NCBI GenBank assembly: GCA_018700255.1 | Contig: JABISU010000008.1 | Location: 1-6,199 of the forward strand | Length of the DNA: 6,199 nucleotides | Source: Flavobacteriales bacterium | GTDB taxonomy: Bacteria; Bacteroidota; Bacteroidia; Flavobacteriales; UA16 | Reading direction: 5' to 3' | In this document: piece by piece, positions 1 through 5,423 of the stretch | How the letters are laid out: every line of letters begins with the position of its first letter | How positions within the stretch are numbered: position 1 is the first letter of the stretch | The notes under the pieces: model-generated | The model's database searches: none | Told to the model about the DNA's origin: nothing | The model's input: the letters and a program-made list of their open reading frames with translations, nothing else | Made by a program: the position numbers and the translations under genes

Positions 1-2040
1 GTTGAGCGCAAACGTATGCGCCAGTGGATGATGAGAATCACAGCTTACTCCGACAAGCTTATCGAAGGATTAGACGATCTAAATTGGTCTGATAGTATCA
101 AAGAAGCCCAAAAAAACTGGGTAGGCAGATCAGATGGTGCTACAGTAAGTTTTAAAGGAGGTGGGGACGCTTCTGGGTGTGAAGTGGATGTATTTACAAC
201 CAGGCCTGACACGTTATACGGTGTGAGCTTTGTGGTACTCGCCCCAGAACATAAATTAGTCCCTGAGTTTACCTCTGAAAATAAACTAAGAGAGGTGAGT
301 GACTACATTCTGGCGGCCTCTAAAAAAAGCGAACGAGAAAGACAAGGAGAAAAGAGTATTTCAGGTGTTGAGATAGGGGGTCATGTTATCCATCCACTTA
401 CTGGTGAAAATATCCCGGTTTATATCTCTGATTACGTGCTAGCTGGTTACGGTACCGGAGCTATAATGGCTGTCCCTGCTGGAGATGAGAGAGATTGGAA
501 ATTTGCCAAGTATTTTAATATAAACATTCCTTCGATTTTTAAAGGGCATGACTCTGGTGGGTCAGTGGATTCTGACGATAAAGCCATTCTACAAAATTCT
601 AAAGAACTAAATGGGCTCTCTAAACTTGATGCAATATCTACCGCTTTAAATTTATTAGAGTCGAAAGGATGTGGAGAGAGGAAAATAAATTACAGATTGC
701 GTGACGCCGTTTTCTCAAGACAACGTTACTGGGGAGAACCATTCCCTATTTGTTATGAGAATGATATTCCGCAACTTATCGAAAACGAAACGGTAACTCT
801 ACCCCCAGTCGATGAGTACCTTCCTACAGCTGATGGTGAGCCGCCACTTGCTAGGGCAAAGCGTGAAGATTGGCCTGTCTTTAAAGGTGATAGAATGGAA
901 ACCAACACCATGCCTGGATGGGCTGGATCGTCTTGGTATTTCCTACGTTACATGGATCCCCACAATGAAAAGGAGTTCTGCGCTCGTGAAAAATCGGATT
1001 ACTGGGGTCAGGTCGATCTTTATGTTGGAGGAGCTGAGCACACTACGGGGCACTTGTTGTATTCAAGGTTTTGGACGAAATTCTTATACGATTTAGAACT
1101 AATCCCTTTTGATGAGCCCTTCAAAACCATGATCAACCAGGGTATGATTTTAGGGCGGTCAAGCTTTGTATACAGAATTCAAGGAACCTCTACATTCGTG
1201 ACCTACGAGGATAGAAAAGCACATAAAACTCAGCGTTTACACGTTCACATCTCACTGGTAGAAAACGATAAGCTTGATATCGAACGTTTTAAAGCTTGGA
1301 GGACTGAATTCGCAAAAGTTGAATTTATGACATGTCCTGATGGAACGTACACCTGTGGACACGAGATCGAAAAGATGTCGAAATCTAAGTACAACGTTCA
1401 GACTCCAGATGATCTTATAGAGAAATACGGAGCAGACACGTTAAGATGTTACGAAATGTTTTTAGGTCCACTCACGCAATCTAAACCTTGGGATACTCAA
1501 GGAATTTCAGGGGTTCATAATTTCCTAAGAAAGTTCTCAAAACTCGCTTTAGCTTCAGAAAATTGCGAAGCTTCTAAGCCAGAGCTAAGAATTGTCCACA
1601 AGACTATTGAGAAAGTAACCTCTGATTTAAATCGTCATGCTTTCAATACAGTCGTCAGTGCTCTAATGATCGCCGTCAATGATTTAAATGATCTCCATTC
1701 TGTGAAATCTCATGTAGGTCTCCGTCCTTTAGTAACTCTTTTAAGCCCATACGCTCCACACCTTGCTGAAGAGCTTTGGAAAGCCCTTGCCGGTGAGGGA
1801 TTAGTGATCGATTCAGCTTGGCCTAAAGCTGAAAAATCATATTTAGTAGAAGACGAGGTTAACTATCCTGTGTCTTTTAACGGAAAAGTTCGATTCAAAT
1901 TAATTCTTCCTGCATCAACTGATATCGGAGAGGTTGAATCTATCGTGGTGGCTGATGAGCGAACCATCAAACAACTCGACGGTAAAGAAATTAGAAAAGT
2001 AATCGTTGTGAAAGGCCGAATAGTTAACATTGTAAGTTAA
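1..2040 (+). CDS. leuS: Leucyl-tRNA synthetase, 5'-truncated by the window edge
   Basis: This is a class I aminoacyl-tRNA synthetase that charges tRNA-Leu with leucine in the cytoplasm and hydrolyses mischarged products. The reading frame is open from base 1, so the N-terminus with the HIGH motif lies outside; 679 residues are visible and roughly 200-250 are missing. The ATG at 16 is internal, because the residues around it (RQWMMRITAYSDKL) align with the QWFLRITAYA stretch inside LeuRS. Visible parts, in order: the CP1 editing domain with its threonine-rich TTRPDTLYG motif (196-222) and GTGAIMAVPAGDERD (451-495); the catalytic return NYRLRDAVFSRQRYWGEPFP; WYFLRYMDP and GGAEHTTGHLLYSRF; a leucine-specific segment of Bacteroidota type (about 1144-1371); KMSKS (1372-1386); the anticodon-binding domain; and the normal C-terminal domain ending VIVVKGRIVNIVS. 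There are no frameshifts. The identification is secure. Confidence 0.97.
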   Translation, partial: VERKRMRQWMMRITAYSDKLIEGLDDLNWSDSIKEAQKNWVGRSDGATVSFKGGGDASGCEVDVFTTRPDTLYGVSFVVLAPEHKLVPEFTSENKLREVSDYILAASKKSERERQGEKSISGVEIGGHVIHPLTGENIPVYISDYVLAGYGTGAIMAVPAGDERDWKFAKYFNINIPSIFKGHDSGGSVDSDDKAILQNSKELNGLSKLDAISTALNLLESKGCGERKINYRLRDAVFSRQRYWGEPFPICYENDIPQLIENETVTLPPVDEYLPTADGEPPLARAKREDWPVFKGDRMETNTMPGWAGSSWYFLRYMDPHNEKEFCAREKSDYWGQVDLYVGGAEHTTGHLLYSRFWTKFLYDLELIPFDEPFKTMINQGMILGRSSFVYRIQGTSTFVTYEDRKAHKTQRLHVHISLVENDKLDIERFKAWRTEFAKVEFMTCPDGTYTCGHEIEKMSKSKYNVQTPDDLIEKYGADTLRCYEMFLGPLTQSKPWDTQGISGVHNFLRKFSKLALASENCEASKPELRIVHKTIEKVTSDLNRHAFNTVVSALMIAVNDLNDLHSVKSHVGLRPLVTLLSPYAPHLAEELWKALAGEGLVIDSAWPKAEKSYLVEDEVNYPVSFNGKVRFKLILPASTDIGEVESIVVADERTIKQLDGKEIRKVIVVKGRIVNIVS

Positions 2041-2044
2041 CTTT

Positions 2045-2056
2045 ATTTTCGAAAAT
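2045..2056. other. 12-bp perfect palindrome between leuS and the fibre gene
   Basis: ATTTTCGAAAAT is self-complementary and lies 5 bp after the leuS stop and 14 bp before the next start. As RNA it could form only a 4-bp AU stem around TCGA, too weak for an intrinsic terminator, so read-through from leuS into the fibre gene is plausible. It could be a protein-binding palindrome or chance in AT-rich spacer DNA. A poor TAnnTT-like element (TAATTTCT, 2057-2064) overlaps the end of the gap; no convincing promoter was found. Confidence 0.25.
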
Positions 2057-2069
2057 TAATTTCTTTATT

Positions 2070-2144
2070 ATGCAAATATCTTATTTTAAGCAAATTATAA
2101 GTGTGTTTTCGATGCTTTTCTTTGCTGTATCTCTTGCCTTTTCG
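2070..2144 (+). other. Signal peptide of the fibre protein
   Basis: Residues 1-25 have a lysine at position 7, a long hydrophobic core (IISVFSMLFFAVSLAF) and an A-x-S cleavage signal (A23, S25), leaving Gln26 as mature N-terminus. No cysteine follows the core, so this is not a lipoprotein signal. It supports the ATG at 2070 as the true start. Confidence 0.85.
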
Positions 2145-3137
2145 CAATCAACTGAAAATCCCATGCCATACAATCCAGACTCAGATGGCAGTGGCTCTAT
2201 TACAGTTATAGACTTGGTAGAGTTTCTAATTTTTTATGGAAGTCCCTTTGTTGTGGAGGGTGCTATTCCGATAGAAAATGGTGGTACTGGAGCAATTACA
2301 GCCGAAGATGCCCGTCTTGCTCTCGCGATATCTCTATTCTCTGACATCACAGCCTTGGGGGAAGAAAATCCCTCAGCCCAAATCACAGGTGATCTCTCTC
2401 TTACCGGTAAGCTTCAACAGGGAAGTGCAACAATTGCCGATGGAGATTACTCTTCCGCTTTAGGTGTGTCAACTTCCGCGACAGGTTACGCTTCATACGC
2501 TGAAGGGCAAAATACTACAGCGTCAAATACCACTGCTCACGCTGAAGGATACGGAACTACTGCTAGCGGGTTATTCTCACACGCAGAAAACCGCAATTCT
2601 ACAGCCACTGCTACCTGCGCTCATGCAGAGGGGGAAAACACGAGTGCTACTGCAGACGCATCGCACTCGGAAGGGATGAACACTTTATCAAGTGGATTCA
2701 CTGCCCATGCTGAAGGCTATGGTAGTATCGCATCTGCTAGTTATTCACACGCAGGGGGGAGATATTCTACCGCCTCTGCTACTGGATCGTTTGCGCACGG
2801 ATTCCAACTTATCGCAGACCAAACCTACTCCACTACATTAGGTAAATACAATCTCTCAGATAGAACAGGAACAATACTAGTTGTTGGAAATGGGACCGCT
2901 GATTCTTTGAGATCTAACATCTTTGAAATAGACGCTGTAGGAGGCCTTATCAATGGTGATTTTACAATCTCAGGGTCCATTACTGCTAATGGAGTTGATC
3001 TTGTAGATGAAAACGCAACTCTTTCAAATAGTATTATCGCGCTTGAAACTGAGATTTCTACTTTAGATACTATGATTATAAATTTACAAGGAATCGTTGC
3101 CGATCTTCAAAACCAAATCAATCTATATCATCCCTGA
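2070..3137 (+). CDS. Secreted SHAEG/YadA-head-type repeat fibre protein with EF-hand loop and C-terminal coiled coil
   Basis: The 355-residue protein is probably exported and oligomeric; its function is unknown. Residues 1-25 form a signal peptide with a hydrophobic core and likely cleavage after A-F-S (residue 25). Residues 37-48 are a canonical 12-residue EF-hand loop (D37, D39, S41, S43, T45, D48), followed by a dockerin-like helix, LVEFLIFYG. Residues 66-86 (IPIENGGTGAITAEDARLAL) match the GGTG linker common in phage tail fibres. Residues 125-264 are ten 14-residue repeats with SHAEG character. Residues 271-283 (VVGNGTADSLRSN) match the segment that follows such repeats in phage and Bacteroidota fibre proteins. 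Residues 311-352 are a coiled coil. No lipobox, YadA-type anchor, peptidase S74 domain or type IX secretion tail is visible. It lies 29 bp after leuS on the same strand and may be co-transcribed. Gene boundaries are firm; the role is inference (surface or secreted trimeric fibre, or domesticated fibre module). Confidence 0.9.
   Translation: MQISYFKQIISVFSMLFFAVSLAFSQSTENPMPYNPDSDGSGSITVIDLVEFLIFYGSPFVVEGAIPIENGGTGAITAEDARLALAISLFSDITALGEENPSAQITGDLSLTGKLQQGSATIADGDYSSALGVSTSATGYASYAEGQNTTASNTTAHAEGYGTTASGLFSHAENRNSTATATCAHAEGENTSATADASHSEGMNTLSSGFTAHAEGYGSIASASYSHAGGRYSTASATGSFAHGFQLIADQTYSTTLGKYNLSDRTGTILVVGNGTADSLRSNIFEIDAVGGLINGDFTISGSITANGVDLVDENATLSNSIIALETEISTLDTMIINLQGIVADLQNQINLYHP
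2178..2213 (+). other. EF-hand/dockerin-like calcium-binding loop
   Basis: Residues 37-48 read DSDGSGSITVID: acidic or hydroxyl ligands at loop positions 1, 3, 5, 7 and 9, Gly at 6, Ile at 8 and Asp at 12, as in EF-hand and dockerin loops. A following amphipathic helix (LVEFLIFYG) resembles the DLLxFLxxYG helix seen after signal peptides or at domain borders in marine Bacteroidota secreted proteins. There is only one loop, whereas true dockerins carry two. Calcium binding is an inference. Confidence 0.7.
2442..2861 (+). repeat. Ten in-frame 42-bp repeats encoding 14-residue SHAEG/YadA-head-type units
   Basis: Residues 125-264 divide without indels into ten 14-residue units, with pattern roughly xxx[SA]HAEGxxT[ST]A[ST]. 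Six consecutive units (2-7 minus the first) centre on His at position 5, at residues 157, 171, 185, 199, 213 and 227; Glu sits at position 7 in units 2-7 except for none lost (145, 159, 173, 187, 201, 215). Units 1, 9 and 10 are degenerate caps. Such units form left-handed beta-rolls in YadA-type trimeric heads and phage fibres. The DNA of the units has diverged, mostly at third positions, so the array is old rather than a recent slippage product. Confidence 0.9.
3000..3125 (+). other. C-terminal coiled coil of the fibre protein
   Basis: Leucines recur every seven residues at 311, 318, 325, 332, 339 and 346, and Ile/Val every seven at 322, 329, 336, 343 and 350, giving an unbroken 3-4 hydrophobic pattern with Ile/Val at a and Leu at d. 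Only three residues follow Leu352 before the stop. This is a clear oligomerisation segment; whether dimeric or trimeric cannot be decided from sequence alone. Confidence 0.85.
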
Positions 3138-3143
3138 GTAAAG

Positions 3144-4313
3144 CTAACCTTTTACGTCCTCACACCTCACAAACTCTGCGTCTGGATCAAATAGCAATCT
3201 ATACGTGTTCAGTTTCTGGTATGGAGTCTCTGAAAGAATATTAACTATGTGCATCATTTTGGGATTGAAATCTCCAATCCATGTAATGATCATTTTCTTG
3301 TATTGAACTGAATGGTGACTCAGAGCCTTCTTAATCTCACGCATCATCAAGCTTTCCAATCCGTTTTTTTGGTGTTTCGGAACTACCCCAAATACAACTG
3401 CAAATGCATTTTGAGGCTTTCTAAATCTTTTGTAGAATAAGAACTTCAACTTACCTACAAGGTTTAGATTCCCATTTATATATTTAAAAACCTCATTTAA
3501 TTCCGGCAAGGACACCAAAAAAGCAACAGGTTCTGAATTGTGATATACAAACCAAACCAACTTCTCATCAATTACCATCTTCATTTTCTTAAAGATGAGA
3601 AGCGCCCTTTCTGAGCTGATACCTTTAAAACCAGAGTGTGTTTTCCAGGCGGTATTATAAATCGTTCTAAAATCTTCTGCGTAATCGCTCAATTTGCTCA
3701 ACTCAATATGACGAAAGCTATATCCCTCTCTGTCATTCATCTGGCGCGCCTTTCTACTGAAAGTCTCTTTCATGGGGTCTTGTATCTCCACTTCATACAT
3801 ATACTGTGAGAAAAAAACTTTAAAGCCATATTCCTCAAAAAGCCCACGATAGTAAGAAGGTTGATAAGCATTTCCATAAATGGGCGGTCTATCATAGCCG
3901 TCAATTAAAAGCCCCCAATACTTATTTCTCTCTCCGAAATTAATAGGACCATCCATTGCTTGAGAGCCTAAATCCTCAAGCCACTGTCTAGCTGTATCAA
4001 ACAAGGTGAATGCAGCAGATTTATCGTGTATGACCTCAAAAAAACCGACCCCCCCTGTTGGTTGCCTCTCTTTTTTTGATTGCCTATAGTCTATGAAAGC
4101 AGCTATTCTTCCAATATCTTCTCCTGAATCACTTATTAATATCCATCTTCTGGCAACTCCATTTCTAAATAAGTGATTTTTCTTCTCGTCAAAAACTTCT
4201 TCAACTTCTTGCTTAATGTGTGAAATCCAATTTTCATCATGTTTATAAACCGTGAATGGAACCTTGTGAAATCTCTTAATCTCTCTTTTCGATAAAACAG
4301 GTATTGTTTTCAT
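3144..4313 (-). CDS. GNAT-superfamily (YghO-like) acyltransferase-type protein
   Basis: The 389-residue cytoplasmic protein has no signal peptide or membrane segment. Its N-terminus (F-x-x-x-P-F-x-x-Y-x-x-x-x-x-W-I, residues 15-30, then FDEKKNHLFRNG, GRIAAFID at 68-75 and GFFEVI at 90-95) matches a family of about 370-400 residues frequent in Bacteroidota and related to E. coli YghO. Central DGPINFGERNKYWGLLIDGYDRPP (121-144) and YYRGLFEEYGF (154-164) are family hallmarks. The C-terminal part holds a GNAT motif A-like stretch, V-V-P-K-H-Q315-K-N-G318-L, the expected acyl-CoA pyrophosphate loop. No substrate is established that I know of, so no symbol is given. The ATG fits the family start. 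The gene is convergent with the fibre gene (stops 6 bp apart) and divergent from the SDR gene. The family call is fairly sure; the activity is inference. Confidence 0.85.
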   Translation of the reverse strand: MKTIPVLSKREIKRFHKVPFTVYKHDENWISHIKQEVEEVFDEKKNHLFRNGVARRWILISDSGEDIGRIAAFIDYRQSKKERQPTGGVGFFEVIHDKSAAFTLFDTARQWLEDLGSQAMDGPINFGERNKYWGLLIDGYDRPPIYGNAYQPSYYRGLFEEYGFKVFFSQYMYEVEIQDPMKETFSRKARQMNDREGYSFRHIELSKLSDYAEDFRTIYNTAWKTHSGFKGISSERALLIFKKMKMVIDEKLVWFVYHNSEPVAFLVSLPELNEVFKYINGNLNLVGKLKFLFYKRFRKPQNAFAVVFGVVPKHQKNGLESLMMREIKKALSHHSVQYKKMIITWIGDFNPKMMHIVNILSETPYQKLNTYRLLFDPDAEFVRCEDVKG

Positions 4314-4337
4314 TATTTAACTCTACAGAAATATTGG

Positions 4338-4384
4338 TTGATAAAGATATCAAAAAACACAAATCTTCTATACTTATTTATCAA
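4338..4384. repeat. Inverted repeats TTGATAAA / TTTATCAA in the divergent spacer
   Basis: TTGATAAA (4338-4345) and its exact complement TTTATCAA (4377-4384) are separated by 31 bp. The left copy also belongs to a shorter inverted repeat, TTGATA-4 bp-TATCAA (4338-4353), overlapping the candidate minus-strand -7 element. Their position between divergent genes would suit an operator, but the AT-rich background makes chance plausible. Confidence 0.3.
4342..4349 (-). promoter_or_regulatory. Candidate -7 promoter element of the GNAT-like gene
   Basis: On the minus strand the bases read TATCTTTA, differing from the Bacteroidota TAnnTTTG consensus only in the last base, 28 bp upstream of the ATG. 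No well-spaced TTTG -33 box was found: the nearest are 10 and 32 bp away. This is a tentative call. Confidence 0.35.
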
Positions 4385-4430
4385 AACATTTTTGTATTTT
4401 ACAGGATTGGTTAAATCTCTAATTATCTAG

Positions 4431-5228
4431 ATGGAAAACAAAATCGTGGTTATAACTGGTGGGAGCTCTGGTATTGGCAGGGCGTTATGCGATTGTTTTA
4501 TTGACGCAGATTATAAAGTTGCAATTGCATCTAGGTCTCAAAACAGTCTTGAAAAGGTTCAATCTGAGCTTCGTTCAGAAGGGCATGAAATCTTAACCGT
4601 AAAAACAGATGTTCGGTTAGACAACGATTGTAAGAATCTGGTTGATAAGGTGATTGAAAAATATGGCAGAATTGACGTTTTCATTAACAATGCGGGTATT
4701 ACCTGGTATGAGAGTGATGAAGATGGTATCAACATTGAAAAACACAGAGAGATACTCGACACAAACCATTTTGGCACTGTTCAATGTACCAAGTACGCAT
4801 TACCTCATTTACTTAAGAGCAAAGGAAGTCTAGTGGGGGTGTGCTCAATCGCTGGTGAAGTGGGACTCCCAAATCGTTCAGCATATTCCGCTTCTAAGTT
4901 TGCAATGAATGGTTTCCTGAGTTCGCTTAGAGTTCAATACTTAAACAAAGGTCTTCACGTATTAATTACATACGTTGGATACACATCAACAAACATTAGA
5001 AAAATAGTTAAGGATGACTATAAATCAAGTCAGTTCCCGCCTGGCTATGGAGAAACTGTAAAAGAAAAGGGGATGATGTCAGCCGAAGAGACCGCAAGGT
5101 ATATTTTCAAAGGAGTAAAAAGGAGAAAAAGATATGTTAGACCTACTTCTGTTGGACAGCTCACTGTTTGGTTAAATAAGTTGTTCCCCAAACTCAACGA
5201 CAAACTCGCCGCCAAGTATTACAACTAA
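4431..5228 (+). CDS. Short-chain dehydrogenase/reductase (SDR, classical type)
   Basis: The 265-residue NAD(P)-dependent oxidoreductase has a normal length for the family. The Rossmann nucleotide-binding motif T9-G-G-S-S-G-I-G16 is at the N-terminus; Arg35-Ser36 after the second strand suggests NADPH preference. NNAG is at 86-89 and the catalytic tetrad is N112, S139, Y152 and K156 (YSASK). The C-terminal tail (VWLNKLFPKLNDKLAAK, about 246-262) resembles that of a Bacteroidota SDR group related to DHRS7-type enzymes. The usual PG after strand six is V182-G183, a substitution worth noting. The substrate is unknown; steroid, ketoacyl or sugar substrates are all possible for this fold. The ATG at 4431 places the glycine motif at the standard distance. 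It is transcribed divergently from the GNAT-like gene and followed by a minus-strand tRNA, so it is probably a single-gene unit. Confidence 0.93.
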   Translation: MENKIVVITGGSSGIGRALCDCFIDADYKVAIASRSQNSLEKVQSELRSEGHEILTVKTDVRLDNDCKNLVDKVIEKYGRIDVFINNAGITWYESDEDGINIEKHREILDTNHFGTVQCTKYALPHLLKSKGSLVGVCSIAGEVGLPNRSAYSASKFAMNGFLSSLRVQYLNKGLHVLITYVGYTSTNIRKIVKDDYKSSQFPPGYGETVKEKGMMSAEETARYIFKGVKRRKRYVRPTSVGQLTVWLNKLFPKLNDKLAAKYYN

Positions 5229-5265
5229 AAACAAAACCTCGCTATCTCAATGATAACAAGGTTTT
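5227..5265 (-). terminator. Intrinsic terminator of tRNA-Gln, minus strand
   Basis: Arms 5233-5246 and 5252-5265 pair over 14 positions around a 5-nt loop. In the minus-strand transcript all pairs form, two as G-U wobbles, and the stem runs into a TTTTGTTTTT tract (5236 to 5227). In the plus-strand transcript the same two positions are C-A mismatches and no good U-run follows, so the element suits the tRNA rather than the SDR gene. It overlaps the SDR stop codon region. Confidence 0.75.
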
Positions 5266-5279
5266 ATAAAACTGCAGTG

Positions 5280-5350
5280 TTGCCCCACCAGGACTCGAAC
5301 CTGAAACGTCTGCACCAAAAGCAGATGTGTTGCCATTACACCATGGGGCA
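5280..5350 (-). tRNA. tRNA-Gln (anticodon TTG)
   Basis: The reverse complement folds as a full cloverleaf of 71 nt including the discriminator: a 7-bp acceptor stem (TGCCCCA/TGGGGCA), a 4-bp D stem (GTGT/ACAC), a 5-bp anticodon stem (TCTGC/GCAGA) with loop TTTTGGT and anticodon TTG (5318-5316), a 4-nt variable loop and a 5-bp T stem with loop TTCGAGT. The discriminator is A (5280). CCA is not encoded and must be added after transcription. The gene reads CAA and, by wobble, CAG codons. It stands alone on the strand opposite both neighbours, with its own promoter element and terminator. Confidence 0.97.
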
Positions 5351-5360
5351 AAAACGTGTG

Positions 5361-5368
5361 CAAAGATA
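5361..5368 (-). promoter_or_regulatory. -7 promoter element of tRNA-Gln
   Basis: On the minus strand the bases read TATCTTTG, a perfect match to the Bacteroidota sigma-ABfr -7 consensus TAnnTTTG, ending 10 bp before the tRNA 5' end, so transcription would start within a few bases of the mature tRNA. The upstream -33 box is not clear (only TTAC about 23 bp away). Confidence 0.65.
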
Positions 5369-5400
5369 GTAAAGTTAGACTAATTTATTAAGTAAATTGC

Positions 5401-5423
5401 AGTACTAAATGGAAGTACTAAAT
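5401..5423 (+). repeat. Direct repeat AGTACTAAAT flanking and overlapping the ALDH start codon
   Basis: AGTACTAAAT occurs at 5401-5410 and 5414-5423. As AGTACT is itself palindromic, the two copies (5401-5406, 5414-5419) can pair as a 6-bp stem with a 7-nt loop, AAATGGA, that holds the ATG. The repeat is seen directly; any effect on translation is inference. Confidence 0.45.

Larger units (their letters stand above)
4314..4430. promoter_or_regulatory. Divergent intergenic region between the GNAT-like gene and the SDR gene
   Basis: This very AT-rich 117-bp spacer must carry promoters for both flanking genes, as neither has a same-strand upstream neighbour. On the plus strand a TTTG (4391-4394) followed after 17 bp by TAAATCTC (4412-4419) is a weak match to the Bacteroidota -33/-7 pattern, and would give a very short leader for the SDR gene. 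No Shine-Dalgarno is seen before either start, as usual in this phylum. The function follows from gene orientation; exact elements are uncertain. Confidence 0.6.

Noticed and set aside
154..163. Perfect anti-Shine-Dalgarno match AAAGGAGGTG inside leuS
   Set aside because: It encodes F-K-G-G-G in the LeuRS frame and has no suitably spaced start with a meaningful open frame; it is coincidental coding sequence.
481..483. Gly instead of His in the LeuRS editing motif (VPAGDERD versus VPGHDQRD of E. coli)
   Set aside because: From memory, Bacteroidota LeuRS commonly has Gly here, and both editing aspartates remain, so this is lineage variation rather than loss of editing.
812..1096. 94-codon open frame in another frame inside leuS
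   Set aside because: It fully overlaps conserved LeuRS catalytic sequence and its product has no recognisable features.
2278..2679. Two abutting open frames (61 and 71 codons) inside the fibre gene
   Set aside because: They are alternate-frame readings of the 42-bp repeat array; long open shadow frames are expected from repetitive coding DNA.
2070..3137. Prophage remnant around the fibre gene
   Set aside because: Apart from fibre-type motifs there is no integrase, capsid, tail or lysis gene and no attachment-like repeat; neighbours are chromosomal and the protein has a signal peptide, unlike phage tail fibres.
4559..4777. 72-codon antisense open frame within the SDR gene
   Set aside because: It lies opposite the conserved Rossmann and NNAG coding region with no supporting features.
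5107..5174. AGGAG-rich stretch followed by an out-of-frame ATG at the 3' end of the SDR gene
   Set aside because: The resulting frame is only about 13 codons and the purines simply encode the Lys/Arg-rich stretch of the SDR; Bacteroidota rarely depend on such sites.
5280..5350. tRNA-Gln as an integration site for a mobile element
   Set aside because: No integrase gene or duplicated tRNA 3' end is visible in the flanking sequence of this window.
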